Assembly: GCA_002336115.1 (NCBI GenBank)
Contig: DDEN01000014.1
Coordinates: 1 to 56,398, forward strand
Reading direction: 5' to 3'
Source of the DNA: Chitinophagaceae bacterium UBA1953
Lineage (GTDB): Bacteria; Bacteroidota; Bacteroidia; Chitinophagales; Chitinophagaceae
Length of the DNA stretch: 56,398 nt
In this document: one piece after another, positions 16,591 through 25,538 of the stretch
Layout of the letters: each line of letters starts with the position of its first letter
Numbering within the stretch: position 1 is the stretch's first letter
The notes under the pieces: generated by a model
The model's database searches: none
Told to the model about the DNA's origin: nothing
The model's input: the letters and a program-made list of their open reading frames with translations, nothing else
Made by a program: the position numbers and the translations under genes

Positions 16591-17799
16591 TTAATCTTCG
16601 TGGCCTTCTGTATTGGTCATTTTTGCCGAAACAAAGAAAGCGCCTTTAGTAACAATTTTTGCTCCTTTAGGAATTTCCTTTATCAATGTTATCTCTGTGT
16701 ATCCAATGTCTGCCGTACCTTTTGCAACAGGAATCCTTTCAAATGTTTTTTCTTTTGTTTCCTTCTGCTTAAGACTGTCCGTCGCAATATTGTCAACCAA
16801 AACAAAAATGTAATCCTGTCCATCCACTCTTACAATAGCTTCATTGGGTACTGCAGGAACTGTTGTTTTGTCTAAACTCACAATGGCGGTAACATTCATG
16901 CCATCAATCAATCCTGTTTTGTCTCCTTTAACCATTGCATGAACCGAAACGGCTTTGCTTTCGCCTTCAAATGATGAGCCCAGTGAAAATATCTGTGCAT
17001 CATACTCTTTACCGGGATTATTGGTTACTGTAAAGTGAATTGTCTGGTTGTTTTTTAATTTTGGCAAATCCTTTTCATACACAAATAAATCAAGATGCAA
17101 CTGGCTGTTGTCAACTATTTCTGCAACTGTAGTTGTTACATCTACATAGCTGCCCATTTCTACATTTACATTACTTATTACGCCACTGATAGGGCTTGTT
17201 ACTGCCAGTACTGAAATAAGTTTACCATTGATAAGCCGTGCAGGATTAATACCCATTAATTGTATTTGCTGTGCCAATGTTGATTTTAAAGTCCGTAAAC
17301 TTCTTAATTCTGTTTCAGCCGACTGTAAATTTTTTAATGCCCCTGCATTGCCTTCGTTCAATTCCTTTTGCCGTTTTACTTCCAATTCGGCAAAAGAAAT
17401 TTTTGCATTAACGCCCAGGTATTGGCTTTGTGCCTGTATAAATTCAGGATTGGCAATGGTGGCAATTGTTTGTCCTTTTCTTACGAGGTTACCGGGCTGA
17501 ACCAGCAATGATTTTATAACACCGCTGTATATGGAATTAACTTTTGCTTTGTTCTGATTAGGCACCTTCAGCACACCATTTGTTTTGAGTGCGGCAGTTA
17601 GTTGCTTTTCTTCAATAGTGCCCAGCTCTATACCAATACTTTTTATTTGCTCTTCACTCAATACTGCCATATTTGGGTTAGCATGTTCATCTGTATGAAC
17701 TTCTTCTGGCTTGGTTGCTTCCTCTTTGTCTTTACCACCGCATGAAACAAAGGTTGCTGTAATGGTGAGAATTGTGATTAATATAAAAAACTTCTTCAT
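16591..17799 (-). CDS. czcB: RND efflux periplasmic adaptor, CzcB/CusB type, lipoprotein
   Basis: 402 residues from ATG 17799. That start gives a clean lipoprotein signal (MKKFFILITILTIT...VSCGG) and a 10-base gap from czcA; an upstream in-frame ATG at 17892 would overlap czcA by 83 bases and is rejected. A His/Glu-rich N-terminus (EEVHTDEHANPNM) follows. A barrel-sandwich hybrid is recognisable by 'GVIKSLLVQPGNLVRKGQTIATIANPEF' and 'VTSPISGVISNVNVEMGSYV', and a helical hairpin lies between them. The adaptor links the inner-membrane pump to the outer-membrane channel and may hand over metal. The C-terminal 'TNTEGHED' adds another His/acidic tail. Confidence 0.92.
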   Translation of the reverse strand: MKKFFILITILTITATFVSCGGKDKEEATKPEEVHTDEHANPNMAVLSEEQIKSIGIELGTIEEKQLTAALKTNGVLKVPNQNKAKVNSIYSGVIKSLLVQPGNLVRKGQTIATIANPEFIQAQSQYLGVNAKISFAELEVKRQKELNEGNAGALKNLQSAETELRSLRTLKSTLAQQIQLMGINPARLINGKLISVLAVTSPISGVISNVNVEMGSYVDVTTTVAEIVDNSQLHLDLFVYEKDLPKLKNNQTIHFTVTNNPGKEYDAQIFSLGSSFEGESKAVSVHAMVKGDKTGLIDGMNVTAIVSLDKTTVPAVPNEAIVRVDGQDYIFVLVDNIATDSLKQKETKEKTFERIPVAKGTADIGYTEITLIKEIPKGAKIVTKGAFFVSAKMTNTEGHED

Positions 17800-17809
17800 C
17801 TTTTTATTT

Positions 17810-20800
17810 TTATTGATTGATGTAATAATTGTATTGAATGACTGAATGATTGTACGCATTGAGATTTTCGAGGTAATTCTTTTGTATCTCAATAGCCTGT
17901 GTTAAAAACTGAGACAGTTCAGCAAAACTTATTTCACCGGCACGGTATGCCAGTGATGCGGCTTTAATGATTTCTTCCGCCTGCTTTAACCCGGTGCTTT
18001 CATAAAATGACAACATGCTTCGGTTTTTTTCCACTTCCTGCTGCATTTGTAATTTCTGTGTATTTAGTACCTGTGTTTCGTACTCATATTGCTTTTGCTG
18101 TACTGCCATCTCAGCCTGTGCCACTTTTACTTTGCTCTGGTATGCTTTTGCGCCGAACAATGGAAAGGCTGCTGTTACAGAAAAGCCGGTGAAGGGGTCT
18201 TTAGCTCCCCATAACCGTTGAGAAAAGAAACGGCCTGAAAACTCTGGTTTATTTTCATTCTTTACTACACTAATACCTGCATTGGCTATATTGATGTTTT
18301 GTGATTGCAAAGCCAGTGAAGGATGAGTGCTATCACTTGCCATAGCAGGCATGGACAATTTTTCCATTGGTATCATCTGCGGAAGCAAAACATCTGTTGT
18401 ATTGAGTAATTGCATTAATGATTGCTGCTGTATCTGCATTTCTTTACTCATCTGTGTTATTAATGCCTGCAGCTCTCTCATTCGTACATTGGCAGCAATG
18501 CTGTCAAGGCCGGGGCTGTCGCCGGTTTTTACTTTTAGTATAGCGGCAGCATTCAGTGATTTATAAATACTGTCTAAGCGGTGATACAATCGCTGCTTAT
18601 CCTGCAAGTACCAAAGCTGGTAATAAACTGTTCTCACATCTCTTTTCAATTGAACATCAATAGCAGCAGCACCGAGATTGTAATACTTCAACTGCTCCCC
18701 ATACAAATTCTTTTGTGCTTTATACAAACCCGGCCATGATACTGATTGCGAAACACCAATTTTCAAAATACCAGTATTATCACTTGGCCGCATATCTTCA
18801 TTTTCTGCAAACACACCTGTTTTGGGCAAAGCTGTTGCTGTTTTAATTTGGGCCTTGCCTTTGTTTACCTGTTGATTGTTTACTTCATATTGCAGGTTGT
18901 TTTTTGCCAATGCGATGGCTTCGCTGCTGCTTACTCTTTTTGTTACAGGCTGCTGTGCCTGCACATTATTCGATATGCACATGATAAACGCAATTACAAT
19001 GCTTGCTGCAACTGGTTTCATTTTCATTTCTCTTTTTGATGAAAAAATTATATAGAGTAATGGTAAAACCACCAGGGTTAAAAATGTAGCAGTTATCAAC
19101 CCGCCAATTACAACAGTTGCCAAAGGCTTTTGCACTTCTGCACCTGCACCACTACTTAATGCCATTGGTATAAATCCCAAGGCAGCTACCGCTGCTGTCA
19201 TCAATACTGGTCGCAACCGGATTCTTGTTCCTTCTTTTACTCTCTGCATAATGTCTTTAATGCCTTCCTTTTCTAATTGATTAAATGTGCTGATAAGTAC
19301 AATACCGTTTAGTACCGCAACACCAAACAACGCAATAAAACCAATACCTGCAGAAATGCTGAATGGCATTCCTCTTATAAGTAACGCAAATACACCACCG
19401 ATGGCACTCATGGGAATAGCAGTAAAAATCAATGCAGCTTCTTTAATGGAACGGAAAGTGAGGTAAAGCATAAAGAAGATAAGCAGCAAGGCCAACGGCA
19501 CTACAATCATCAGCCTGGCAGAAGCTTTTTGTAAATTTTCGAATGTTCCGCCGTAGGTATAATAGTAACCGGGTGGCAATTTTACTTTGTCGTTCAATTT
19601 TTGTTGAGCCTCTTTTACTACGCTGGATACATCACGGCCGCTAACATTAAAGCTTACGTAGATTCTTCGCTTACCGGCTTCCCTGCTTATTTGTGCAGGG
19701 CCGGTTTTAAATGCTATCGTTGCAATTTGTGAAAGAGGAATCTGATTTCCATCGTTCATAGGTATATACAAATTACTTACATCTTCTAAGGAAGAACGAT
19801 GAATACTGTCTAAACGAACTACCAAGTCAAATTTTCTTTCATTCTCAAAAACAACCCCTGCAACTTCTCCGGCAAAGGCAGTACTTATAACATGGTTTAC
19901 ATCTTCAATATTCAATCCATAACCTGCAAGCCTTGCCCTGTCATACTCAATCGTAATCTGCGGTAAACCATCCACCCGTTCTACCTGTGGTTGCGTAATT
20001 CCTTTAATAGGGTTAATTACTTTTGAAACCTTATCTGCATAAGCAACCAGTGTATCTAAATTTTCTCCAAATATTTTTATAGCGACATCCTGCCGTATGC
20101 CTGTCATCAATTCATTAAACCGCATTTGTATAGGCTGGCTTGGCTCTGCTATTACACCTGGTATCTCAGAGAGTTTATCCCTCATTATATCTGCCAGTGC
20201 ATAAAAATCTTTAGTAGTTGTCCATTCACTTTTGGGTTTCATTATCACCATCAGGTCTGATGCTTCGGGCGGCATAGGGTCTGTCGCTATATCAGCAGCG
20301 CCGGTTTTTCCAACTACCATCTTTACTTCAGGAAACTTCCGCAGCATCCGCTGTGCCATCATCACTGTTTCTGTTGTTTGCGATAAGGATGAACCTTGCG
20401 GCAATACAAATTCAATGGCATAATCACCCTCCTCTAAAGTAGGTATAAACTCACCGCCCATATTTTTAAATATTACAATGGACACAACCAATAAGGCTAC
20501 TGCCATACCTACTACAGCATATTTAATTTTAATTGCTCCCTGTAAAAGCGGTGCATATCCCCGCTGAAAGAAATCCATCATCCTGTCGGAAAAATTTCTT
20601 TTATGGCTGGTGTTTTTTGAAAGAAATAAAGCACTCATCATCGGAATATAAGTAAGCGACAACAACAATGCGCCCAATATGGCAAAGCCAACTGTTTCTG
20701 CCATTGGCCGGAACATTTTTCCTTCCACACCCTGTAAAGAAAGAATGGGTAAATACACAATAAGAATAATGATTTGCCCGAACGCTGCGGAACTCATCAT

Positions 20801-22129
20801 TTTTTTCGCACTGCCTTCAACGGCTTCATCCATCTGCTGCTGCGTTAGTTTGCCGGTAATTTTCTTTGCACCCAGAAAATGGAGTGTTGCTTCCACAATA
20901 ATTACAGCACCATCTACAATCAACCCAAAATCTATTGCACCCAGGCTCATCAGGTTGGCGCTAACACCAAATAAATTCATTAAGGCCAATGCAAATAAGA
21001 GAGACAATGGAATTGCAGAAGCTACAATTAAACCTGCCCTTAAATTTCCTAAGAATAAAACAAGGATTAAAATTACAATCAATGCACCTTCAACAAGATT
21101 TGTTTTCACCGTATTGATGGCTCGGTCAATCAAATTGGTGCGGTCTAAAAATGCTTCAATCTCTACATCTTCCGGCAATGACTTTTTAACCGTTTCCATT
21201 CTTTCCTTAACCAGTTCCACAACAGAGGCACTATTTGCACCTTTCATCATCAGCACAATGCCGCCAACAACCTCTTTCTCGCCATTGTAAGTTAATGCGC
21301 CGTAACGTGGCGGTGAACCAAATTGTACTGTGGCAACATCCCTTATCAATACAGGTATGCCGTTTTGTTGTTTGATGACGATGCTTTCTATATCAGCAAA
21401 AGTTTTTACCAAACCCACACCCCTTATAAAGTAAGCATTGGGCTTTCTGTCAATATAAGCGCCGCCAGTATTTTCATTGTTTTTTTCAAGGGCGGTAAAT
21501 ATTTCAGGAATGGTAACATTCATTGCTTTCAGCCTGTCTGGATTTACTGCTACTTCATATTGTTTATTAATGCCACCAAAACCCGTTACTTCAGCCACAC
21601 CAGCAATACCGGTTAACTGGCGGCCAACAATCCAATCCTGCATGGTACGCAAATCCATTGCGGAATATTTTTGCTCACTTCCTTTTTTTGGATGAATAAC
21701 ATACTGGTATATTTCTCCAAGACCGGTTGTTACCGGGCCCAGTTCAGGGTTGCCCATTCCTTTGGGAATTTGTTGCACAGCTTCCTTTAACTTTTCAGAA
21801 ATTAGTTGCCTTGCGAAATAGATATTGATGTTCTCTTTGAAAACAATTGTTATTACACTTAATCCAAAACGGGAAAAGGAACGCATCTCTACAATACACT
21901 GGATATTTGATAAAGACCTTTCTACCGGATAGGTAATAAATTGTTCTACTTCCTGTGCTGCCAGTGTTGGGGCACGGGTAATAACCTGCACCTGGTTATT
22001 GGTTACATCAGGTAAAGCATCAACCGGCAATTGGGTGGCACTCCACAAGCCCCAGATGATAAGAGCCAGTGTCATTACTCCGATAATGAGTTTATTTTTT
22101 ATACTGAAATGAATGATTTTATTGAGCAT
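17810..22129 (-). CDS. czcA: CzcA-type heavy-metal RND pump fused to a TolC-family outer-membrane channel
   Basis: 1439 residues. Residues 1 to about 1030 are a full RND pump with twelve spans and two large periplasmic loops. The central span holds DFGLIVDGAVIIVE, the DFGxxxDGxxxxxE signature of the Zn/Co/Cd (HME1) branch; the Cu/Ag CusA branch has a different pattern. From about residue 1035 a signal-peptide-like stretch (a short basic stretch, a hydrophobic core, then NNVQAQ) leads into a TolC/CusC-like helical protein of about 380 residues with 'SEAIALAKNNL' and 'SFAELSQFLTQAIEIQKNYLENL'. Such fusions are common in Bacteroidota. With CzcB it would form a complete cytoplasm/periplasm-to-outside metal exporter. 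Confidence 0.93.
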   Translation of the reverse strand: MLNKIIHFSIKNKLIIGVMTLALIIWGLWSATQLPVDALPDVTNNQVQVITRAPTLAAQEVEQFITYPVERSLSNIQCIVEMRSFSRFGLSVITIVFKENINIYFARQLISEKLKEAVQQIPKGMGNPELGPVTTGLGEIYQYVIHPKKGSEQKYSAMDLRTMQDWIVGRQLTGIAGVAEVTGFGGINKQYEVAVNPDRLKAMNVTIPEIFTALEKNNENTGGAYIDRKPNAYFIRGVGLVKTFADIESIVIKQQNGIPVLIRDVATVQFGSPPRYGALTYNGEKEVVGGIVLMMKGANSASVVELVKERMETVKKSLPEDVEIEAFLDRTNLIDRAINTVKTNLVEGALIVILILVLFLGNLRAGLIVASAIPLSLLFALALMNLFGVSANLMSLGAIDFGLIVDGAVIIVEATLHFLGAKKITGKLTQQQMDEAVEGSAKKMMSSAAFGQIIILIVYLPILSLQGVEGKMFRPMAETVGFAILGALLLSLTYIPMMSALFLSKNTSHKRNFSDRMMDFFQRGYAPLLQGAIKIKYAVVGMAVALLVVSIVIFKNMGGEFIPTLEEGDYAIEFVLPQGSSLSQTTETVMMAQRMLRKFPEVKMVVGKTGAADIATDPMPPEASDLMVIMKPKSEWTTTKDFYALADIMRDKLSEIPGVIAEPSQPIQMRFNELMTGIRQDVAIKIFGENLDTLVAYADKVSKVINPIKGITQPQVERVDGLPQITIEYDRARLAGYGLNIEDVNHVISTAFAGEVAGVVFENERKFDLVVRLDSIHRSSLEDVSNLYIPMNDGNQIPLSQIATIAFKTGPAQISREAGKRRIYVSFNVSGRDVSSVVKEAQQKLNDKVKLPPGYYYTYGGTFENLQKASARLMIVVPLALLLIFFMLYLTFRSIKEAALIFTAIPMSAIGGVFALLIRGMPFSISAGIGFIALFGVAVLNGIVLISTFNQLEKEGIKDIMQRVKEGTRIRLRPVLMTAAVAALGFIPMALSSGAGAEVQKPLATVVIGGLITATFLTLVVLPLLYIIFSSKREMKMKPVAASIVIAFIMCISNNVQAQQPVTKRVSSSEAIALAKNNLQYEVNNQQVNKGKAQIKTATALPKTGVFAENEDMRPSDNTGILKIGVSQSVSWPGLYKAQKNLYGEQLKYYNLGAAAIDVQLKRDVRTVYYQLWYLQDKQRLYHRLDSIYKSLNAAAILKVKTGDSPGLDSIAANVRMRELQALITQMSKEMQIQQQSLMQLLNTTDVLLPQMIPMEKLSMPAMASDSTHPSLALQSQNINIANAGISVVKNENKPEFSGRFFSQRLWGAKDPFTGFSVTAAFPLFGAKAYQSKVKVAQAEMAVQQKQYEYETQVLNTQKLQMQQEVEKNRSMLSFYESTGLKQAEEIIKAASLAYRAGEISFAELSQFLTQAIEIQKNYLENLNAYNHSVIQYNYYINQ

Positions 22130-22138
22130 ATTTTATTT

Positions 22139-22285
22139 CTATTTGGTTATGTGCCTGTAGAAGTGAACTATTCTTTCTGCAATGGCTGCTAATAGAATGG
22201 TACAACACAGTACTATAACAATGATTTTAATTACTCTTATTCCAAAAGGCAGTTTGGCCTTTTTAGATTTTTTGATAGTGGCCAT
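22139..22285 (-). CDS. 48-residue single-span membrane protein in the czc operon
   Basis: ATG at 22285, stop TAG at 22139, 9 bases before czcA on the same strand. The N-terminus is strongly basic (MATIKKSKKAKLPFG), followed by one hydrophobic span of about 20 residues (VIKIIVIVLCCTILLAAIA) and a C-terminal tail RIVHFYRHITK with two His. The positive-inside rule predicts N-in, C-periplasmic. The tight spacing supports translation. I know no family; it may be an accessory subunit of the RND pump, comparable in size to AcrZ, though that is inference only. Confidence 0.62.
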   Translation of the reverse strand: MATIKKSKKAKLPFGIRVIKIIVIVLCCTILLAAIAERIVHFYRHITK

Positions 22286-22356
22286 TTTTCATAATTGAAA
22301 ATGGATAGTACAGTACATACCCCGTAGGGTTATGCAGCAAATTCCACAAAAATTAA

Positions 22357-22674
22357 TTAAGATAATTTGGGCGGTTGCCAGATAGAAGAGAAAGTATTTG
22401 TTTCGGCATCTTCATTAAGCAATGGATGCTTTTCTGAGAGAAAAACAATTTTTGATGCCTGTATTTTTGAGAGCGGAGAATAGAAAGCTGATGCAGCACA
22501 GCAGGAGCAAGTACAAAATGGTGTGCAGGCTTCTGACTGATGCTGGTGTTGCTGGTGATTGTCGTTTGATTTTATACTCAGTTCAGTTTTGGAATTACAC
22601 TCTAAACTATCCCCACATGGCAAGAAAGACATGTAAAGCATAAAGCAACTGAGTATGAAGAAAAATGGTTTCAC
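22357..22674 (-). CDS. DUF6660-type small exported Cys/His-rich protein
   Basis: 105 residues. After a signal-like N-terminus comes the pattern seen in DUF6660 proteins: 'LPCGDSLEC', a His/Gln run (HQQHQHQ), 'CTPFCTCSCC' and the C-terminal 'SIWQPPKLS'. The Cys cluster (C..C.C.CC) and the His run suggest metal binding in the periplasm or at the surface. Such proteins commonly sit at the head of metal-efflux operons in Bacteroidota, as here just upstream of the small membrane protein and czcA. A TATATTTG box (22680-22687, minus strand) lies immediately before the start and could be the -7 element of the czc operon. Confidence 0.82.
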   Translation of the reverse strand: MKPFFFILSCFMLYMSFLPCGDSLECNSKTELSIKSNDNHQQHQHQSEACTPFCTCSCCAASAFYSPLSKIQASKIVFLSEKHPLLNEDAETNTFSSIWQPPKLS

Positions 22675-22734
22675 TGCTGCAAATATAGAAACAATGGTTT
22701 ACAAATAGAAGGTTGCCACATGGTTGCAAAAGTA

Positions 22735-22763
22735 TTGCCGGTTGTGTTTAAAACAACCGGCAA
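22735..22763 (-). terminator. Hairpin after the multicopper oxidase gene
   Basis: TTGCCGGTTGT (22735-22745) and ACAACCGGCAA (22753-22763) form an 11-bp perfect stem with a seven-base loop, 5 bases past the multicopper oxidase stop. The minus-strand tail TACTTTTGC is only moderately U-rich, so it may act as a terminator or as a 3' stabilising hairpin. Confidence 0.65.
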
Positions 22764-22768
22764 GATTG

Positions 22769-25054
22769 CTAATAACTAAAACTTATCCCAGCCCCAAAAC
22801 CCATATCACTATCGTAGTGTGTTCTGAGTGACCAGTTTCTGCCAAGTATATAATTTACACCCAACATATACTCTTTATCGGTGTTAATCATAAAAGAAGC
22901 TCTTACTTTTTTGGCAACAGGTATATCATCTCGTTTTAATTGAAAACGAACAATACCGTCTGTAAATACTTCGGCCTGCAAACGAACCAGCATAGGTAAA
23001 GTATAATTAAATCCGGCGCTTAGCAAAGCCCTGTTATCTTTTGTGCTGCTTTGCCCAAAGAGATTTTTTTCTGTTTTGCCTGCAGCCGTTTTCCTGTACC
23101 GCCAATCGAAACCAATAAAGGGCATAAACCATTGCATCCTTCCAATATACCTGCCAATATGTGTTTCGGTTTCATAACCATGCATATCATTGTAACCAAG
23201 CCGCCATTCGCCACCGATGCTCCACCGGGTGTTTTGCAGCATCATTTCACCATCGTTGCCATTTGTAGCAAAATCATTTAAAAACATGAAGTGCATTTTC
23301 CTGTCATCTGCAAATAGTTTGCGTTGTGCAAGTTTAGGATTTGGAATTAATGGATTGGCTGCCTGATTTTGATAACTAAACACTCTGCCCATGCCACTCA
23401 TCATGTGGTACAAAATATGGCAATGAAAAAACCAATCACCCTCAACATTTGCATTAAACTCCAGGGTATCAGTTTCCATTGGCATAATGTCAATAATGTT
23501 TTTAAGTGGAGCATATTCTCCCTGACCGTTAAGCACCCTAAAGTCGTGGCCATGCAGGTGCATTGGGTGCCGCATCATTGAACCGTTGTAAAGAACAATC
23601 CGCAGGTTTTCTCCTTTCTTCACTAATATCTTATCTGCTTCACTCACCACTTTATTATCTAAACTCCAAACATAGCGGTTCATGTTTCCGGTTAGCTCAA
23701 ATTTTATTGTCCTTGTTGTGCTTGGGGGAAGTGTTGTTTTTGCCGGTGATTTAAGCATTGCATAATTCAATGTAACAATATCTGACAGGGCATTACTGTT
23801 GTATTGATTATGATTGGCATGTGCATCGGCAGGCATTGCCATCGCATCCATTTTTGTATCGCTTTTCTTCTTTTCATTACCAGTAATTTCAGGATACATG
23901 ACCACATTCATGTCCATTTGGTTCAGGCTCATACTCATTCCCATATCATTCAGTCTTCCGTTCATTTTCATCATGCCATTCATCATCTTCATGCCTTCAA
24001 AATATTTAAGCCGGGGCATTGGTGAAATAAGTTGTTTAATTCCGTTACCAACATATAACGATGCAGAATTTGTTCTGTCTTCGGTGGTTGCTAACAACTC
24101 ATACGCCGTATTTTCAGCAGGAATGGTAACCACAATATCGTAGGTTTCTGAAACAGCAATTATCAATCTGTCCACTTCCACAGGTTCAACATCGTTACCA
24201 TCATTTGCCACAACGGTAATTTTGCCACCGGCATAACGAAGCCAGAAATAAGAAGATGCTCCGCCATTTGAAATACGTAACCTTACTTTATCCCCGGCTT
24301 TTAATTGTTTGCCGTCAAAGGCCTTTATTTCTGATTCTGGTTTGCCATTCATTAATATTCTGTCATAATACACATCACTTACATCCATTGCCAGCATCCG
24401 TTTCCATTCGTTTTGCAGTTTAGTTTTAAAATGTCCGGCTTTTGCTGCTTCTGCATAACTCTGTACCGCATTTTTCTTTAATGCAAACCAATCGTTTGCA
24501 TTGTGCAGCATACGGTGTACATTTTCGGGTTTAAGATTTGTCCATTCGCTGAGCACAACCGGCACAGTTGGTAAATCATCAATACCCGACCTTAGTGTCG
24601 GGTCGTTTTCTCTTTTCAGCATTACAAAATTTCCGTACATACCTATTTGCTCCTGCAAGCCCGAATGGCTGTGGTACCAGTGTGTGCCATGCTGTATAAT
24701 AGGGAAACGATAGACATGCGTTGTACCAGGTTCTATCGGCATTTGAGTAAGGTTAGGTACTCCATCTTCTTTGTTAGGTAAGAATAAGCCATGCCAGTGC
24801 AATGAAGTTTCTTCCTTCAGTAAATTGTGTACATAAATTTCTGCAGTGTCACCTTCGGTAAAAGTGAGTGTAGGCATTGGTATTTGCCCGTTTACAGCGA
24901 TAGCTCTTTTTGATTTTCCGGTGAAGTTTACGGTTGTATCCTTTACATACAAATCGTAACGGACAACTTTTTGTGCTTGTATAACCAATGCTGACAGGAC
25001 AAATGCCATCGTTAGCGACAGCACTTTTTTACGATTAACTTTTTTATTAGCCAT
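22769..25054 (-). CDS. Multicopper oxidase fused to a C-terminal outer-membrane barrel
   Basis: 761 residues. After a signal peptide, the copper-site motifs of a CopA/CueO-like oxidase appear in order: HWHG, HWYHSH, then near the C-terminal end of the oxidase HPMHLHGHDF and HCHILYHMMSGM (type 1 and trinuclear sites). A Met/His-rich insert (about residues 355-420, with MNGMMKMNG and MGMSMSL) probably binds Cu(I). The last ~180 residues are not oxidase but a set of amphipathic strands (WSIGGEWRLGYND, RMQWFMPFIGFDWRY, ending ISFSY) similar to CopB-type barrels. It would tether copper oxidation to the outer membrane. Last gene of the copper operon. Confidence 0.9.
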   Translation of the reverse strand: MANKKVNRKKVLSLTMAFVLSALVIQAQKVVRYDLYVKDTTVNFTGKSKRAIAVNGQIPMPTLTFTEGDTAEIYVHNLLKEETSLHWHGLFLPNKEDGVPNLTQMPIEPGTTHVYRFPIIQHGTHWYHSHSGLQEQIGMYGNFVMLKRENDPTLRSGIDDLPTVPVVLSEWTNLKPENVHRMLHNANDWFALKKNAVQSYAEAAKAGHFKTKLQNEWKRMLAMDVSDVYYDRILMNGKPESEIKAFDGKQLKAGDKVRLRISNGGASSYFWLRYAGGKITVVANDGNDVEPVEVDRLIIAVSETYDIVVTIPAENTAYELLATTEDRTNSASLYVGNGIKQLISPMPRLKYFEGMKMMNGMMKMNGRLNDMGMSMSLNQMDMNVVMYPEITGNEKKKSDTKMDAMAMPADAHANHNQYNSNALSDIVTLNYAMLKSPAKTTLPPSTTRTIKFELTGNMNRYVWSLDNKVVSEADKILVKKGENLRIVLYNGSMMRHPMHLHGHDFRVLNGQGEYAPLKNIIDIMPMETDTLEFNANVEGDWFFHCHILYHMMSGMGRVFSYQNQAANPLIPNPKLAQRKLFADDRKMHFMFLNDFATNGNDGEMMLQNTRWSIGGEWRLGYNDMHGYETETHIGRYIGRMQWFMPFIGFDWRYRKTAAGKTEKNLFGQSSTKDNRALLSAGFNYTLPMLVRLQAEVFTDGIVRFQLKRDDIPVAKKVRASFMINTDKEYMLGVNYILGRNWSLRTHYDSDMGFGAGISFSY

Positions 25055-25070
25055 TTTATAAATTTCATTT

Positions 25071-25538
25071 TTAATCGGGTATTGAACCAGGTTTAATGTT
25101 ATTCAACCAATTAATAAGTTGCTCTTTTTCATCTGTGCTCAGTTTTGCCGAGGTGTGAAGAATTGTATAAGATTTCAAAGGCATATCGCCTTGCTTTACT
25201 TCTTTAATAATACGTTCTATTTTGGTGTTTTGTTTACGGTTTGAATAGTCGGCCCACTGGCTGAAATTCAATTCCTTTTTTCCATTACTGATATGGCTTT
25301 CCACAAACATCCGTGCAGGTTGTATATAATCATACCACAGATAGTTGGTATTGTTACTATGGCAATCGTAACAGGATGTTTGCAGCATTTTTTTTATACT
25401 ATCAGGTGCATTGTTGACTGTAATAAAATCTTTGCTTAAATCCTGACCCGTATTCTTATTAAGGCTGGGTTGATAAAACTGAAGCAACACCAATCCTATC
25501 AATAAAGCCAAACCAATTTTTTTAAACCACTTTTTCAT
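25071..25538 (-). CDS. Haem-binding domain protein (Haem_bd type)
   Basis: 155 residues with an N-terminal membrane anchor (KIGLALLIGLVLLQF). One haem c motif, CYDCH, is followed by 'SNNTNYLWYDYIQPARMFVESHI' and 'LNFSQWADYS', the standard order of the Haem_bd family. 'GDMPLKSYTILHTSAKLSTDEKEQL' near the end is also typical. It is probably a periplasmic electron-transfer protein anchored to the inner membrane. Its start overlaps the stop of the DUF3347 gene by one base, and it is 16 bases before the multicopper oxidase, so it may carry electrons linked to copper oxidation. Confidence 0.88.
   Translation of the reverse strand: MKKWFKKIGLALLIGLVLLQFYQPSLNKNTGQDLSKDFITVNNAPDSIKKMLQTSCYDCHSNNTNYLWYDYIQPARMFVESHISNGKKELNFSQWADYSNRKQNTKIERIIKEVKQGDMPLKSYTILHTSAKLSTDEKEQLINWLNNIKPGSIPD

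Noticed and set aside
17800..17892. N-terminal extension of CzcB to an ATG at 17892.
   Set aside because: It would overlap czcA by 83 bases and bury the lipoprotein signal peptide; ATG 17799 gives a normal signal and a 10-base gap.
20679..21290. 203-residue ORF on the plus strand opposite czcA.
   Set aside because: It mirrors the membrane spans of the pump in antisense and has no family features.
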